Origin: Kribbella jejuensis
GTDB lineage: Bacteria; Actinomycetota; Actinomycetes; Propionibacteriales; Kribbellaceae
Assembly: GCF_006715085.1 (NCBI RefSeq)
Contig: NZ_VFMM01000003.1
Location: 744,001-808,000, forward strand
Direction of reading: 5' to 3'
Length of the DNA stretch: 64,000 nucleotides
Shown piece by piece: positions 35,297 through 44,857 of the stretch (positions within the stretch are counted from its first letter, which is position 1; each line of letters starts with the position of its first letter). Under the pieces are notes generated by a model, which was given only the letters and a program-made list of their open reading frames with translations, was not told where the DNA came from and did no database searches. Made by a program: the position numbers and the translations under genes.

Positions 35297-35990
35297 TACG
35301 CGTTCGTTCCGCCTGGGTGTCGCCGGACCGGTCGGCACCGGGAAGAGTTCGCTGATCGCGACCGTCTGCCGCGAACTGTCGGCGGAGCTCCGGCTCGGCG
35401 TGATCACCAACGACATCTACACCGACGAGGACGCCCGCCTGCTGAAGGCGGCCGGTGTCCTCGACCCGGCGCGGATCCGCGCGGTCGAGACCGGCGCCTG
35501 CCCGCACACCGCGATCCGCGACGACGTCACCCCGAACCTGATCGCGGTCGAGGATCTCGAACGCGACTTCGCCCCGCTCGACGTGGTCCTGGTCGAGTCC
35601 GGCGGCGACAACCTGACCGCCACCTTCTCCCCCGCGCTCGTCGACGCGCAGATCTTCGTCCTCGACGTGGCCGGCGGTGGCGACGTCGCGCGCAAGGGCG
35701 GCCCCGGCATCGCGCGGGCGGATCTCCTGATCGTCAACAAAACCGATCTCGCACCGTACGTCGAGGTCGACGTCGAGCAGATGGTGAAGGACGCCGAGAC
35801 AGCCCGCGACGGCAAACCGGTGATCGCGCTGTCCCGGAAGGATCCGGCCTCGATCGCCCGCCTCACGGACTGGGTCCGCTCGATGCGGTACGCCGTACAC
35901 GCCGGCCATCACACGCCCGTCGATCCCGGGCCGATGGCGCCGCATTCGCATACCGGCGAGGACGGCGAGGTCATTGTCCACACGCATTGA
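35289..35990 (+). CDS. ureG: Urease accessory GTPase UreG with His-rich tail
   Basis: A 233-residue SIMIBI GTPase. The P-loop is GPVGTGKSSLI, the switch region has the metal motif TGACPHTAIRDD (Cys-Pro-His), and guanine recognition comes from NKTD. The last 30 residues carry seven His (AGHHTP, PHSHTG, VHTH), an arrangement not typical of UreG C-termini. Since no ureE is in the cluster, the tail may store or hand over nickel. It overlaps both neighbours. Confidence 0.93.
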   Translation: MPDTRSFRLGVAGPVGTGKSSLIATVCRELSAELRLGVITNDIYTDEDARLLKAAGVLDPARIRAVETGACPHTAIRDDVTPNLIAVEDLERDFAPLDVVLVESGGDNLTATFSPALVDAQIFVLDVAGGGDVARKGGPGIARADLLIVNKTDLAPYVEVDVEQMVKDAETARDGKPVIALSRKDPASIARLTDWVRSMRYAVHAGHHTPVDPGPMAPHSHTGEDGEVIVHTH

Positions 35991-36666
35991 GGTCGTCGCC
36001 GACCCGGTGCGCAACCGGTGCCTGCTGAGGACCGGTCACCTCTCACCCCGCCAACTCCCGGGCAGCCCCGGCGTCGCCCGGGTCGCGCTGGTCCAGGCCG
36101 GGGCGCTGCTGCTCGCCGGTGACGAAGTACGTATCGAGGTCGCGGTCTCCGGCCCGGTCCGCCTGGAGATCGTCGAGACCGCCGGAACCGTTGCCTACGG
36201 CATGCGTGGCGGCTCCGCGCGCTGGGACGTCGACATCGACCTCACCGATGGCGCGAGCCTGCACTGGTACGCCGAACCGTTCGTCGTCTCCGCCGGCGCC
36301 GACGTCACCCGTACGACGACCACCCGGCTCACGACCGGCTGCACCGCGAACCTCCGCGAGTCGATCGTCCTCGGCCGCCAGAACGAGACCGGCGGCCGCC
36401 TGCACACGAGCACCCGCGCCTGGCTCGATGACGAACCGCTGCTCGCCGAGGACCTCGACTACCGCAACAGCTGGGCGATCCTCGGTACGGCGCGCTGCCT
36501 CGACACCGTCACCACCCTTGGTTTCCGCCTACCCGACGACCCGCAAACGCTCCAGCTGGAAGGCCCCGGGTCGATCGCCCGCCAGCTGGTCCACCAACAA
36601 CACGAGGCCGAGGTCACAAGAAGGTTGACAACAGCAACGTCATCCCCAGACCCATCACCGAGATGA
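35974..36666 (+). CDS. ureD: Urease accessory protein UreD (UreH)
   Basis: A 230-residue scaffold protein on which UreF and UreG dock during nickel insertion. Segments GALLLAGDEVRIEVAV, DLTDGASLHWYAEPFVVSAG and NLRESIVLGRQNETGG are diagnostic, and the family is low in overall identity. A TTG start is proposed because GCGAGG is five bases upstream and it preserves the UreD beginning; it lies inside the ureG tail. The last 53 bases overlap the convergent permease gene. Confidence 0.88.
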   Translation: MSTRIEVVADPVRNRCLLRTGHLSPRQLPGSPGVARVALVQAGALLLAGDEVRIEVAVSGPVRLEIVETAGTVAYGMRGGSARWDVDIDLTDGASLHWYAEPFVVSAGADVTRTTTTRLTTGCTANLRESIVLGRQNETGGRLHTSTRAWLDDEPLLAEDLDYRNSWAILGTARCLDTVTTLGFRLPDDPQTLQLEGPGSIARQLVHQQHEAEVTRRLTTATSSPDPSPR

Positions 36667-38173
36667 CGGTCTCCATCACCGACCAGGTCTTGATGGTCTC
36701 GCCAACGGTCATCCCGAAGTACTCCTTGACCAGCCAGAACCCGGCGTCGTTGACGTGCGAGAAGAACAGCGACCCGGCACCGATCGCGAGCACCACCAGC
36801 GCGATGTGAGTCGTACTCAGGCCGCCGGCGAGCGGAGCGACGATCCCCGCGGCCGTGACCGTGGCCACCGTCGCGGAACCCGTTGCGAGGCGGATCAGTA
36901 CGGCGACGATCCAGCCGAGCAGCAGTGCCGACAGGTTCGCGGCGATCGCGATCTTGGCGATGGCCGTACCGGTACCGCCGTCGACCAGGACCTGCTTGAA
37001 GCCGCCGCCGGCGCCGACGATCAACATCACGCCGGAGATCGGCAGCAGGCTCTCGCCGACCTTGCGGCTCAGTTCCGGTACGCCGAAACCGACCGCGGTG
37101 CCGAACGTGTACATCGCGACCAGGACGGCGATCAGCAGCGCGACGACCGGGTCGCCGATGAACTGCAGCACCGGGTAGATCGCGTTGTCCTTGCTCATCC
37201 AGACGTCGGACGCGGCCTTGATCAGCATCAGGACCACCGGTAGCAGCACCGTGGTGATCGTGGCAGCGAAGCTAGGAGTACGCGTCCGCACCGTGCCTGG
37301 CGCGGTGTCTGTCGTCTGGACGGTCCCTTGCGGAGCCGCGTGCTGCGGACTGTGCGGTGCGACCGGGGTTGCACCGTGCGCCCCGTCCGCGCGACCCACA
37401 CCGCCCACGTCATCCGCGCCGTCCCGAAGCTGGACCGGCTCGGAGTCGTGGTGGCCGGAGCCGACCTCGAGTGCGGCGCCCGCGGCACCGATCGGGACCC
37501 ACCGCGCGGCCAGCCGCCCGAACAGCGGACCGGCGACGATCACGGTCGGGATCGCGACCAGCAGGCCGAGGGCGAGCGTGATGCCGACGTTGCCCTTCAG
37601 TACGCCGATCGCGGCCAGCGGGCCCGGGTGCGGCGGGACGAACCCGTGCAGTACGGACAGGCCGGCCAGCGCCGGGATCCCGAGGAGCATCGCGCGCGCA
37701 CCGGTACGCCGTACCGCCAGAACGACCACCGGGATCAGCAGGACGAGGCCGATCTCGAAGAACATCGGGATGCCGATGATGAACGCGATCAGCGCCATCT
37801 TCCACGGCAGTCCGCCCTGTCTGCCGCGCAGCAGGGTGTCGACGACCTGGTCGGCGCCGCCGGAGTCCGCCAGTAGCTTCCCGACCATCGCACCGAGCGC
37901 GATCAGGACGCCGACGTACCCGAGTACGCTGCCGACGCCGTTCTCGTACGACTTCGTGACAGCGCCGGCGCCGATCCCGCTGGCCACGCCGACGAACAGC
38001 GCGCCGATCGTCAGCGACAGGAACGCATGCACCTTGAGGGCGACGATCAGCACCACGATGATCGCGATACCGAGCACCGCCATGATCAGCACACGGGTGT
38101 CGTGCCCGTTCCAGGGCGCATGCACATCCGCGTCCGCCACCAACGGAAGACCGACTTCGTAAGCGAGACTCAT
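36614..38173 (-). CDS. GntP family gluconate-type permease
   Basis: A 519-residue transporter with about twelve to thirteen membrane segments and GntP motifs GFVPPHPGPLAAIG, GGGFKQVLVDGGTG and FSHVNDAGFWLVKEYFG. It probably takes up gluconate or a related sugar acid with protons. A hydrophilic loop of about 65 residues (235-300) in the middle is longer than usual. A GGGAG site lies five bases before the ATG. No gluconate kinase or regulator is nearby. Confidence 0.85.
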   Translation of the reverse strand: MSLAYEVGLPLVADADVHAPWNGHDTRVLIMAVLGIAIIVVLIVALKVHAFLSLTIGALFVGVASGIGAGAVTKSYENGVGSVLGYVGVLIALGAMVGKLLADSGGADQVVDTLLRGRQGGLPWKMALIAFIIGIPMFFEIGLVLLIPVVVLAVRRTGARAMLLGIPALAGLSVLHGFVPPHPGPLAAIGVLKGNVGITLALGLLVAIPTVIVAGPLFGRLAARWVPIGAAGAALEVGSGHHDSEPVQLRDGADDVGGVGRADGAHGATPVAPHSPQHAAPQGTVQTTDTAPGTVRTRTPSFAATITTVLLPVVLMLIKAASDVWMSKDNAIYPVLQFIGDPVVALLIAVLVAMYTFGTAVGFGVPELSRKVGESLLPISGVMLIVGAGGGFKQVLVDGGTGTAIAKIAIAANLSALLLGWIVAVLIRLATGSATVATVTAAGIVAPLAGGLSTTHIALVVLAIGAGSLFFSHVNDAGFWLVKEYFGMTVGETIKTWSVMETVISVMGLGMTLLLSTFL

Positions 38174-38273
38174 AGCACTCCCACCGTTCTCCGGTCGCTA
38201 CCAGTACCCCCTTTCGCAGTTTCCCACCAACCAACCCTTTTGGCTGTCCGACGCGGCGGCGCATCATGACGAC

Positions 38274-38540
38274 GTGAGCACATGCTGGTGTTGCGGAACC
38301 GAGCGTGACGACAGCGAGTTGATCGGGCTGGGTTCGCACCCGGAGGTTCAGGTCTGCCTGCGATGCACAGTCGCCCTACGACAGCGAGGGCGCCAGCGCG
38401 AGGACGAGCTGCGCCCCGGTCCGTTGACCCAGGTACGAACCGGCGTACGACGTACACGCGAGCTGGCCATCGAGCGCGGCTGGCACCGACTGCCTGTGAT
38501 CGGATCCCTGCTGCAACGCCTCAATCGCCACCTACCGTAG
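38274..38540 (+). CDS. Small zinc-ribbon-like protein
   Basis: An 88-residue protein. CWCCG near residue 4 and CLRC near 28 give a four-Cys CxxC pair, probably binding one zinc. A basic tail follows, with QVRTGVRRTRELAIERGWHR. No family is recognised. The GTG start is adopted because it leaves both Cys pairs. It is divergent from the GntP permease. The downstream end lies at a paired inverted repeat. Confidence 0.6.
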   Translation: MSTCWCCGTERDDSELIGLGSHPEVQVCLRCTVALRQRGRQREDELRPGPLTQVRTGVRRTRELAIERGWHRLPVIGSLLQRLNRHLP

Positions 38541-38543
38541 CCG

Positions 38544-38634
38544 GTTCGACAGGTAGTGCACCGCCGAGCCGGTGTACACATGCCCGTCCCCACGCTCAGG
38601 TGCACTACCCGGCAGGCAACACCTCCTGTCGAAC
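38544..38634. terminator. Two-arm inverted repeat between convergent genes
   Basis: Left arm GTTCGACAG followed at once by GTAGTGCACC; right-hand complements GGTGCACTAC (38599-38608) and CTGTCGAAC (38626-38634). The arms nest with a 17-nt bulge on one side. It sits four bases after the zinc-ribbon gene stop and 50 bases before the APC permease stop. It could be a bidirectional terminator or a remnant of a small inverted-repeat element. Confidence 0.5.
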
Positions 38635-38683
38635 TGCACCGTCCGAGCCTGGGAGCGGCTCGACCGGCTGATCCGTCGTGGGC

Positions 38684-40642
38684 TCAGCCGACGTGTACCC
38701 AAGGGCGGTTGGAGCGGGTCGGTTCGGCTCGACGTAATACCTCACGGGTGACCGGCGGTACGTCGCCCTCGCCGGAGATCACGTACCGGAACAAGAAGTA
38801 GAACGGATTGCCCTCGGCCCAGGCGAAGTAGATGTGCGGCATCACATGCCAGTCGTCGCGGATCTTCAGCAGCAGCGCTGCGATAGCGTTCGGGACACTC
38901 GGGCTGTCTACGCGGAGGATCTTGTACCCGAAGCGCTCCTCGCCACGGACGTCGAGCTCGGTCTCGAACTGGGACGCGTCGGTCAGCGTCACCTCGAGGA
39001 ACAGGATCGGCGGCCCTTCGGGCAGGTTCCGCACCTCGCGCTGCTCGGCTTCCTTCTCCTGGTACTCCGCCTCGTCGCGGTCGTCCGGCTCGTTCGCGAT
39101 GATCCGCAGGTCGCCGTGCTCGGCGGCCGCGGAGATCAGCCGGCACGCCTCCTCGTCGAACCGGACCTCGGTCGCGCGCAGTTCCAGCGATCGGGTGGCG
39201 CGTGAGATCAGCGAGGTCAGAATGATCGCGACGATGAAGAACGACGCGATCTGTACGCCGTCCGGCCGCTCGATGATGTTCGCGATCGTCGTGTACAGCA
39301 GCACCAGGCTGATCACGCCGAACCCGACGGTCCTGAACCGCTCGTGCTTGCGTCGCGCCGACAACGTCACCGCGATCGACGCGGACATGATCAGGACCAG
39401 CACGCCGGTCGCGTACGCACCACCCTGGGCGTCGACATCTGCCTTGAACAACAGCGTGATCACGAAGGCGATCAGCCCGAACACGATCACCAGCGGCCGG
39501 GTCGCGCGCGCCCAGTCCGGGACCATGCCGTAGCGCGGCAGGTACCGCGGCACGATGTTCAGCAGGCCGGCCATCGCGGACGCACCCGCGAACCACAGGA
39601 TCAGGATGGTGCTGATGTCGTAAACGGTCCCGAAGACGTTGCCGAGGTGCTCGTGGGCCAGGTACGCGAGGGCCCGGCCGGACGCGGCGCCGCCGTCCTT
39701 GAACTCGTTCTCGGGGATCAGCACGATCGTCGTGAAGCTGCTCGTGATCAGGAAGCCGCTCATGATCAGCGCGGCGGTGGTGAGCAGCTTGCGCGTGTTC
39801 CGGATCCGGGTCTCGGGATGGGCCGGCTCGTCGTCGGGCGCACCGTCGACCTGTGGCATCACCGCGACACCGGTCTCGAAGCCGGACAGGCCGAGGGCGA
39901 GCTTCGGGAACACGACCAGCGAGATGCCGATCATCACCCAGATGTTCGAGTGCTCGGTGGTCAGCATGCCGCGCCAGTTCGTCACCAGCTCGGGCGCGGT
40001 GATCACGTTCCACAGTGCGTTGCCGACGACAACCAGGTTGAGCCCGAGGTACACGACGACGAGCGCGACCGCGATCCCGATCGCCTCGCCGAAGCCTCGC
40101 AGGAACACGCCCGCGAGCAGGGCCAGCAGCACCAGCGTGATGATGACCTCTTTGCCGTGGAACCACTCCGGCACGTACGGGTTCTCGACGACGTGAGCGG
40201 TGGCGTCCGCGGCCGACAGCGTCATCGTGATGATGAAGTCGGTGGCCATGAAGCCGAGCAGCACCAGGATCGTGAACTTGCCCTTCCAGCGCCCGAGCAG
40301 CCGGTCGAGCATCGCGATCGAGCCTTCGCCGTGCGGGCTCTCCGCAGCCACCCGCCGGTACACCGGCAACGCGCCGAGCAAGGTCAGCAGCACGAGGATC
40401 AATGTCGCGACCGGCGACAACAGCCCGACGGCAGCCGCGGCGATCGCCGGCTGGTAACCCAGCGTGGAGAAGTAGTCGACGCCGGTGAGGCACATGACCT
40501 TCCACCACCGGTGCGTGGGATGCGGCGCCGGCCGATGCGGACCTTGATGGCCGACGGGCCGGTCGTGCAGCAACCAGGCCAACATCTTGCCGTGGGTAAC
40601 CGGCGGCACACGGACCGTCTCGTGCTCACGCGTTTCTGTCAC
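38684..40642 (-). CDS. APC superfamily permease with soluble C-terminal domain
   Basis: A 652-residue transporter. Residues 45-480 hold about twelve membrane segments, with VDYFSTLGYQPAIAAAAVGL at the first helix and GLSGFETGVAVMPQVDG in a conserved loop. The C-terminal 170 residues are soluble and charged, with EAEYQEKEAEQREV. The architecture resembles actinobacterial K+ or amino acid importers, but the substrate is not shown. GTG is the start. It lies downstream of the kdpE-like gene on the same strand with 72 bases between. Confidence 0.75.
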   Translation of the reverse strand: MTETREHETVRVPPVTHGKMLAWLLHDRPVGHQGPHRPAPHPTHRWWKVMCLTGVDYFSTLGYQPAIAAAAVGLLSPVATLILVLLTLLGALPVYRRVAAESPHGEGSIAMLDRLLGRWKGKFTILVLLGFMATDFIITMTLSAADATAHVVENPYVPEWFHGKEVIITLVLLALLAGVFLRGFGEAIGIAVALVVVYLGLNLVVVGNALWNVITAPELVTNWRGMLTTEHSNIWVMIGISLVVFPKLALGLSGFETGVAVMPQVDGAPDDEPAHPETRIRNTRKLLTTAALIMSGFLITSSFTTIVLIPENEFKDGGAASGRALAYLAHEHLGNVFGTVYDISTILILWFAGASAMAGLLNIVPRYLPRYGMVPDWARATRPLVIVFGLIAFVITLLFKADVDAQGGAYATGVLVLIMSASIAVTLSARRKHERFRTVGFGVISLVLLYTTIANIIERPDGVQIASFFIVAIILTSLISRATRSLELRATEVRFDEEACRLISAAAEHGDLRIIANEPDDRDEAEYQEKEAEQREVRNLPEGPPILFLEVTLTDASQFETELDVRGEERFGYKILRVDSPSVPNAIAALLLKIRDDWHVMPHIYFAWAEGNPFYFLFRYVISGEGDVPPVTREVLRRAEPTRSNRPWVHVG

Positions 40643-40714
40643 TGCCCGGGAGCCTAACCAGCAGCGCAGACTCGATCTGTGGTTTCTAACGCCTCTCTAA
40701 CACCACTGTGACGA

Positions 40715-41389
40715 CTATGGCTCGAAGCGGTACCCCATGCCGGGCTCGGTGATCAGGTGATCGGGACGCGACGGATCCGGCTCGAGCTTGCGCCGGAGTT
40801 GTGCCATGTACACCCGCAGGTAGTTGGTCTCCGCCTCGTAGCCCGGACCCCAGACGTCGCGCAGCAGCTGCTTCTGGCTGATCAGCCTGCCGGGGTTCCG
40901 GACCAGGATCTCGAGCAGGCTCCACTCGGTGGGAGTGAGCCGGATGTCGCCCACCGCGGTCGTCACCCGCCTGGCGGCGAGGTCGATCGTGAAGGCCGCC
41001 GTACGGACGACGGCCGTGCCGGTCCCGGGCGTCGTCCGCCGGAGTGCGGCCCGGATCCTGGCCAGCAGCTCGTCCATGCCGAAGGGCTTCGTCACGTAGT
41101 CGTCCGCGCCCGCGTCGAGGGCCGCTACCTTGTCGGCCTGGGCGTCCCGGGCCGACAGCACGATGATCGACGCCGTGCTCCAGCCTCGCAGACCGTGCAC
41201 GACTTCCACTCCGTTGAGATCCGGCAGGCCGAGGTCGAGGATGACCAGGTCCGGCGGATGCTTGCCGGCGGACGCGAGCGCCGAGGCACCGTCGGCGGCG
41301 GTGTCGACGTCGTACTGCCGGGCGCGCAGGTTGATGGCCAGCGCGCGCAGCAACTGACGGTCGTCGTCGACGATGAGCACGCGGGTCAT
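40715..41389 (-). CDS. kdpE: KdpE-like response regulator
   Basis: A 224-residue OmpR/PhoB-type regulator. The receiver domain (1-118) starts RVLIVDDDRQLLRALAIN, with the phosphorylated Asp in VILDLGLPDLNGVE and Lys in DYVTKPFG. The winged-helix domain (125-224) has PTEWSLLEILVRNPGRLISQ and YLRVYMAQLRRKLEPDPSRP, typical of KdpE. The start overlaps the sensor kinase stop by four bases. No kdpFABC operon lies in the window, so it may control K+ transporters of the APC type. Confidence 0.85.
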   Translation of the reverse strand: MTRVLIVDDDRQLLRALAINLRARQYDVDTAADGASALASAGKHPPDLVILDLGLPDLNGVEVVHGLRGWSTASIIVLSARDAQADKVAALDAGADDYVTKPFGMDELLARIRAALRRTTPGTGTAVVRTAAFTIDLAARRVTTAVGDIRLTPTEWSLLEILVRNPGRLISQKQLLRDVWGPGYEAETNYLRVYMAQLRRKLEPDPSRPDHLITEPGMGYRFEP

Positions 41390-42819
41390 GTCGCCACCGG
41401 CAACGTCACAGTCATGGTCAGCCCTCCGCCGGGAGTCGGTGCCGGGGTAAGTAGCCCGCCCATCGCCTCGGTGAATCCGCGCGCGATCGCGAGGCCCAGT
41501 CCGACCCCGCCGTCCGCGGGGTTGTCACCGAGCCGTTGGAACGGGGTGAACATCCGGTCGAAGTCCTCGGCGGGTACGCCGGGACCGGTGTCGACCACCA
41601 TGACCCGAACGACGTCACCGTCGCTTGCCGCATCGACCCGGACAGCCGTCGTACTGTAGCGGCGGCCGTTGTCCAACAGGTTCGCGATCACCCGCTCGAG
41701 CAGACCGGCGTCCGCGAGCACGAGCGGCAGGTCATCGGGTACGGCGGCCACGACGGCGTCGTGCGGCATGCCGGCGAGGGCCTTGCCGACGACCTCGTCG
41801 AGCACCAGCGGCCGTACGTCGACGCTCAGTGCCCCGGCCTGCAGGCGGCTCATCGCGAGCAGGTTCGCGATCAGGTCGTCGAGGCGGTCCGCGGACTCCT
41901 CGATCGTCTCCAGCAGTTCACCCTGTTCCTCAGGGCTCCAGGCGATATCGCTCTGCCGGAGGCTCGAAACGGCGGCCTTGATCCCGGACAACGGCGTCCG
42001 GAGATCATGGCCGACGGCGGCGAGCAGAGCAGCGCGGAGTCGGTCGACCTCGGCGAGCTGGCGCGCCTGGGCGGCCTGGTCTGCCAGCTGCCGGTCCTCC
42101 CAGGCCCGTGCCGCCGCGCCGGCCAGCCGGGTCAGCAGCTTGCGGTCCTCGGCGAACAGTTCGGGGCCTTCGGCAACCAGCTGAAGCCCTTCCCGGGCCG
42201 GGATCGAGATCGCCGGGCTGCCACGCAGCTGCGGCCCGGCGAGCGCGACCACCTTGCCGGACTGCTCGACCAGCGCGACCGAGTCCATGCCGAAGGTCTC
42301 CCGGACCTCCTCGAGAACGGTGACCAGCGAGTCGCCGGTGACCGGTTCGCTGGTGACCCTGGACAGCACCTCGGCCTCACTGCGGCTGCGAGCGGCCGCG
42401 ATCCGGCGGCTCGTCGCGAGGTCGACCGTCACGCTGACGGTCACCGCGACGATCACGAACACGACGAGCGCGATGATGCTGTCGCGTTGCTCGACCGCGA
42501 ACGTGTGGTACGGCGTGGTGAAGAAGAAGTTTGCCAGCAGCACCGATCCGAGTGCGGCGACGACACCGGGCAGGATGCCGCCGGTGACCGCGATCAGCAC
42601 GACGAGCAGCAAATACAGCAACAGGATGCTCTCCAGCGCGAGACTGTCGCGGACCGGCACCAGAACGATCGTCAGCGCCGGCAGGCATCCGACCACCAGG
42701 CCGAGTCCCGTCCACAACCGGGTCAGGCGGCCGTGCCTTGACGACTGGATCCGGCCGAGTGGGCGTCCGGCAGCATCCGGCCTGCGGTTCTGCTCCACGA
42801 AATCACTGTGGCACGTCAT
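41386..42819 (-). CDS. kdpD: KdpD-like sensor kinase lacking the N-terminal domain
   Basis: A 477-residue histidine kinase. Residues 30-125 form four membrane helices of the DUF4118 type seen in KdpD. A GAF-like region is at 145-230, the phospho-accepting His lies in AAVGHDLRTPLSGIKAAV, and the ATPase domain has ANLLDNGRRYS and GVGLGLAIARGF. The KdpD/USP turgor-sensing N-terminus of about 380 residues is absent, as in the short KdpD group. It begins four bases after the permease stop and ends overlapping kdpE, so the three form an operon. Confidence 0.85.
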   Translation of the reverse strand: MTCHSDFVEQNRRPDAAGRPLGRIQSSRHGRLTRLWTGLGLVVGCLPALTIVLVPVRDSLALESILLLYLLLVVLIAVTGGILPGVVAALGSVLLANFFFTTPYHTFAVEQRDSIIALVVFVIVAVTVSVTVDLATSRRIAAARSRSEAEVLSRVTSEPVTGDSLVTVLEEVRETFGMDSVALVEQSGKVVALAGPQLRGSPAISIPAREGLQLVAEGPELFAEDRKLLTRLAGAAARAWEDRQLADQAAQARQLAEVDRLRAALLAAVGHDLRTPLSGIKAAVSSLRQSDIAWSPEEQGELLETIEESADRLDDLIANLLAMSRLQAGALSVDVRPLVLDEVVGKALAGMPHDAVVAAVPDDLPLVLADAGLLERVIANLLDNGRRYSTTAVRVDAASDGDVVRVMVVDTGPGVPAEDFDRMFTPFQRLGDNPADGGVGLGLAIARGFTEAMGGLLTPAPTPGGGLTMTVTLPVAT

Positions 42820-42823
42820 GCCG

Positions 42824-44812
42824 TCACACGGGAGATCCGCGCCGGATCCGCTCGCCTGGGTGGGCGACCGGCGCAGCCGCCGCCGGCGGCTCGACCCGCC
42901 GGGCTTCGAGAACCTCCGCCGAGCCCAGCTGCCACGGCACATTGATCACCATCACGCCCGGCTGGAACAGGAGCCTGGCCTTCAACCTCAGCGCACTCTG
43001 GTTGTGCAGCAGAGCCTCCCACCAATGCCCCACGACGTACTCCGGAATGAACACCGCGACCAGGTCCCGTGGGCTGGTGCGTCGGATGTCGCGCACGTAC
43101 TCGAGCACCGGACCGGTGACGTCGCGGTACGGCGAGTGCAGGACCTTCAACGGCACCGGAATGTCCCGCGCACTCCAGTCCAGCAGCAGCGCGTCGGACG
43201 CGCCGTGGTCGGTCGCGACCGTCACCGCGGTCAGCGTGGTCGGGCGGGTCGCCCGCGCGTACGCGAGCGCCCGAAGGGTCGGAGTGTGCAGCTTGGAGAC
43301 CAGGACGACCGCGAACACCCGCGGCGGCAGCATGACGCCGCCGGGTCCCGGCGTCAGCTCGACCTCTACGCGGTCGTAGTACCGCCGGATGCCGCGCATC
43401 AGGGCGAACACGGCCGGCATCGCGATCACAACGATCCACGCGCCGTGCATGAACTTCGTGATCAGCACGATCACCAGTACGACCGCGGTGAAGATCGCTC
43501 CGAAACCGTTGATCGCCCGGGACCGGTGCATCGACGCCGTGGCCGACGGCTCCCGGAGCAGCCGCGTCCAGTGCACCACCATGCCGGCCTGGCTGAGCGT
43601 GAACGACACGAAGACACCGATGATGTACAGCTGGATCAGCCGCGTCGTACTCGCGTGGAAGACCCAGATCAGCAAGCCGGCCAGTGCGGACAGGATCACG
43701 ATGCCGTTGCTGTACACCAGCCGGTCCCCGCGCCGGGAGAACTGCCGCGGCAAGAACCCGTCGTGCCCGAGCAGGGAGGCCAGGATCGGGAACCCGTTGA
43801 ACGCTGTGTTCGCGGCCAGGACCAGGATCGCCGCCGTGAACGCCTGGACCGCGAAGAATCCGATCGAGTGGTACCCGCCGAACACCGCGCCGGCGACCTG
43901 TGCGATCACCGTGCGCTGCTCGTAGCCGGCCGGGGCACCGGTCAGCCGCGCCGGGTTGTCGGTGACGTGAACGTGCGAGGTGAGCGCCAGCACTGTGATG
44001 CCGGCGAACATCGCGACCGTCAGCCCGCCCATGATCGCCAGCGTCGCGGCTGCGTTCTGGCTCTTGGGTGGCCTGAAGTTCGGAACCCCGTTGCTGACGG
44101 CCTCGACCCCGGTCAGCGCCGTACAACCGGAAGCGAAGGCGCGCATCGCGAGCAGCAGAACGGCCAGGCCGGTGACGTGGCTCACCGGGACGACGCCGTA
44201 CGACGCGGACTCGGCGCGCGGTGCGTCGCCGGCGAGGATGCGGACGAAGCCGGCCGCGATCATCACCAGCACCACGGCGATGAACCCGTACGTCGGGATC
44301 GCGAACGCCGTACCGGACTCCTTCACGCCGCGCAGGTTCATCAGGGCCAGTACGGCGATCATCGCGGTCGACAACGCCACCGCGTGCGGAGCCAGTGCGG
44401 GAATCGCGGAGACGATGTTCTGCACACCGGCGGCGACAGACACCGCGACGGTCAGCACGTAGTCGACGAGCAGCGCGCTGGCCGCGACGAGCGAGGCGTT
44501 CCGGCCGAGGTTCGCGCGGCTCACCGCATACGCGCCGCCTCCGCTCGGGTAGGCGTGGCAGGTCTGCCGGTACGACGCGACAACCACGAGCAGCAGGGCG
44601 ATCACGACGGCTGCCACCCATGGTGCGAGCTGCAGCAACGCCAGCCCGCCCAGGCTGAGCATCAGCAGGATCTCCTCGGTCGCATACGCGTTCGAGGACA
44701 ACGGGTCGCTGCAGAACACAGGCAGGGCGAGCTTCTTCGGCAGCAGCGTGTCGCCCAGCCGCTCACTCCGCAACGGCCGCCCGACCAGCAACCGCTTGGG
44801 TATCTCCAGCAT
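42824..44812 (-). CDS. KimA-like APC permease
   Basis: A 662-residue transporter starting RSERLGDTLLPKKLALPV and SDPLSSNAYATEEILL, the signature of KimA/YdaO-type potassium importers. About twelve helices fill residues 35-440. Following that is a soluble domain with KLHTPTLRALAYARATRPT and VVGHWWEALLHNQSA, resembling a universal stress fold. The ATG at 44812 is preferred to an upstream GTG at 44908 because the intervening region is arginine-rich and full of repeats. It heads an operon with kdpD and kdpE; K+ uptake is the likely role. Confidence 0.75.
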   Translation of the reverse strand: MLEIPKRLLVGRPLRSERLGDTLLPKKLALPVFCSDPLSSNAYATEEILLMLSLGGLALLQLAPWVAAVVIALLLVVVASYRQTCHAYPSGGGAYAVSRANLGRNASLVAASALLVDYVLTVAVSVAAGVQNIVSAIPALAPHAVALSTAMIAVLALMNLRGVKESGTAFAIPTYGFIAVVLVMIAAGFVRILAGDAPRAESASYGVVPVSHVTGLAVLLLAMRAFASGCTALTGVEAVSNGVPNFRPPKSQNAAATLAIMGGLTVAMFAGITVLALTSHVHVTDNPARLTGAPAGYEQRTVIAQVAGAVFGGYHSIGFFAVQAFTAAILVLAANTAFNGFPILASLLGHDGFLPRQFSRRGDRLVYSNGIVILSALAGLLIWVFHASTTRLIQLYIIGVFVSFTLSQAGMVVHWTRLLREPSATASMHRSRAINGFGAIFTAVVLVIVLITKFMHGAWIVVIAMPAVFALMRGIRRYYDRVEVELTPGPGGVMLPPRVFAVVLVSKLHTPTLRALAYARATRPTTLTAVTVATDHGASDALLLDWSARDIPVPLKVLHSPYRDVTGPVLEYVRDIRRTSPRDLVAVFIPEYVVGHWWEALLHNQSALRLKARLLFQPGVMVINVPWQLGSAEVLEARRVEPPAAAAPVAHPGERIRRGSPV

Positions 44813-44857
44813 CTTCACATCACCAGACAACCGGCGAGACGGCGTCCGGTCCTCGAT

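Noticed and set aside
36614..44812. A complete Kdp potassium pump
   Set aside because: No kdpF, kdpA, kdpB or kdpC could be found; only regulators and APC permeases are present.
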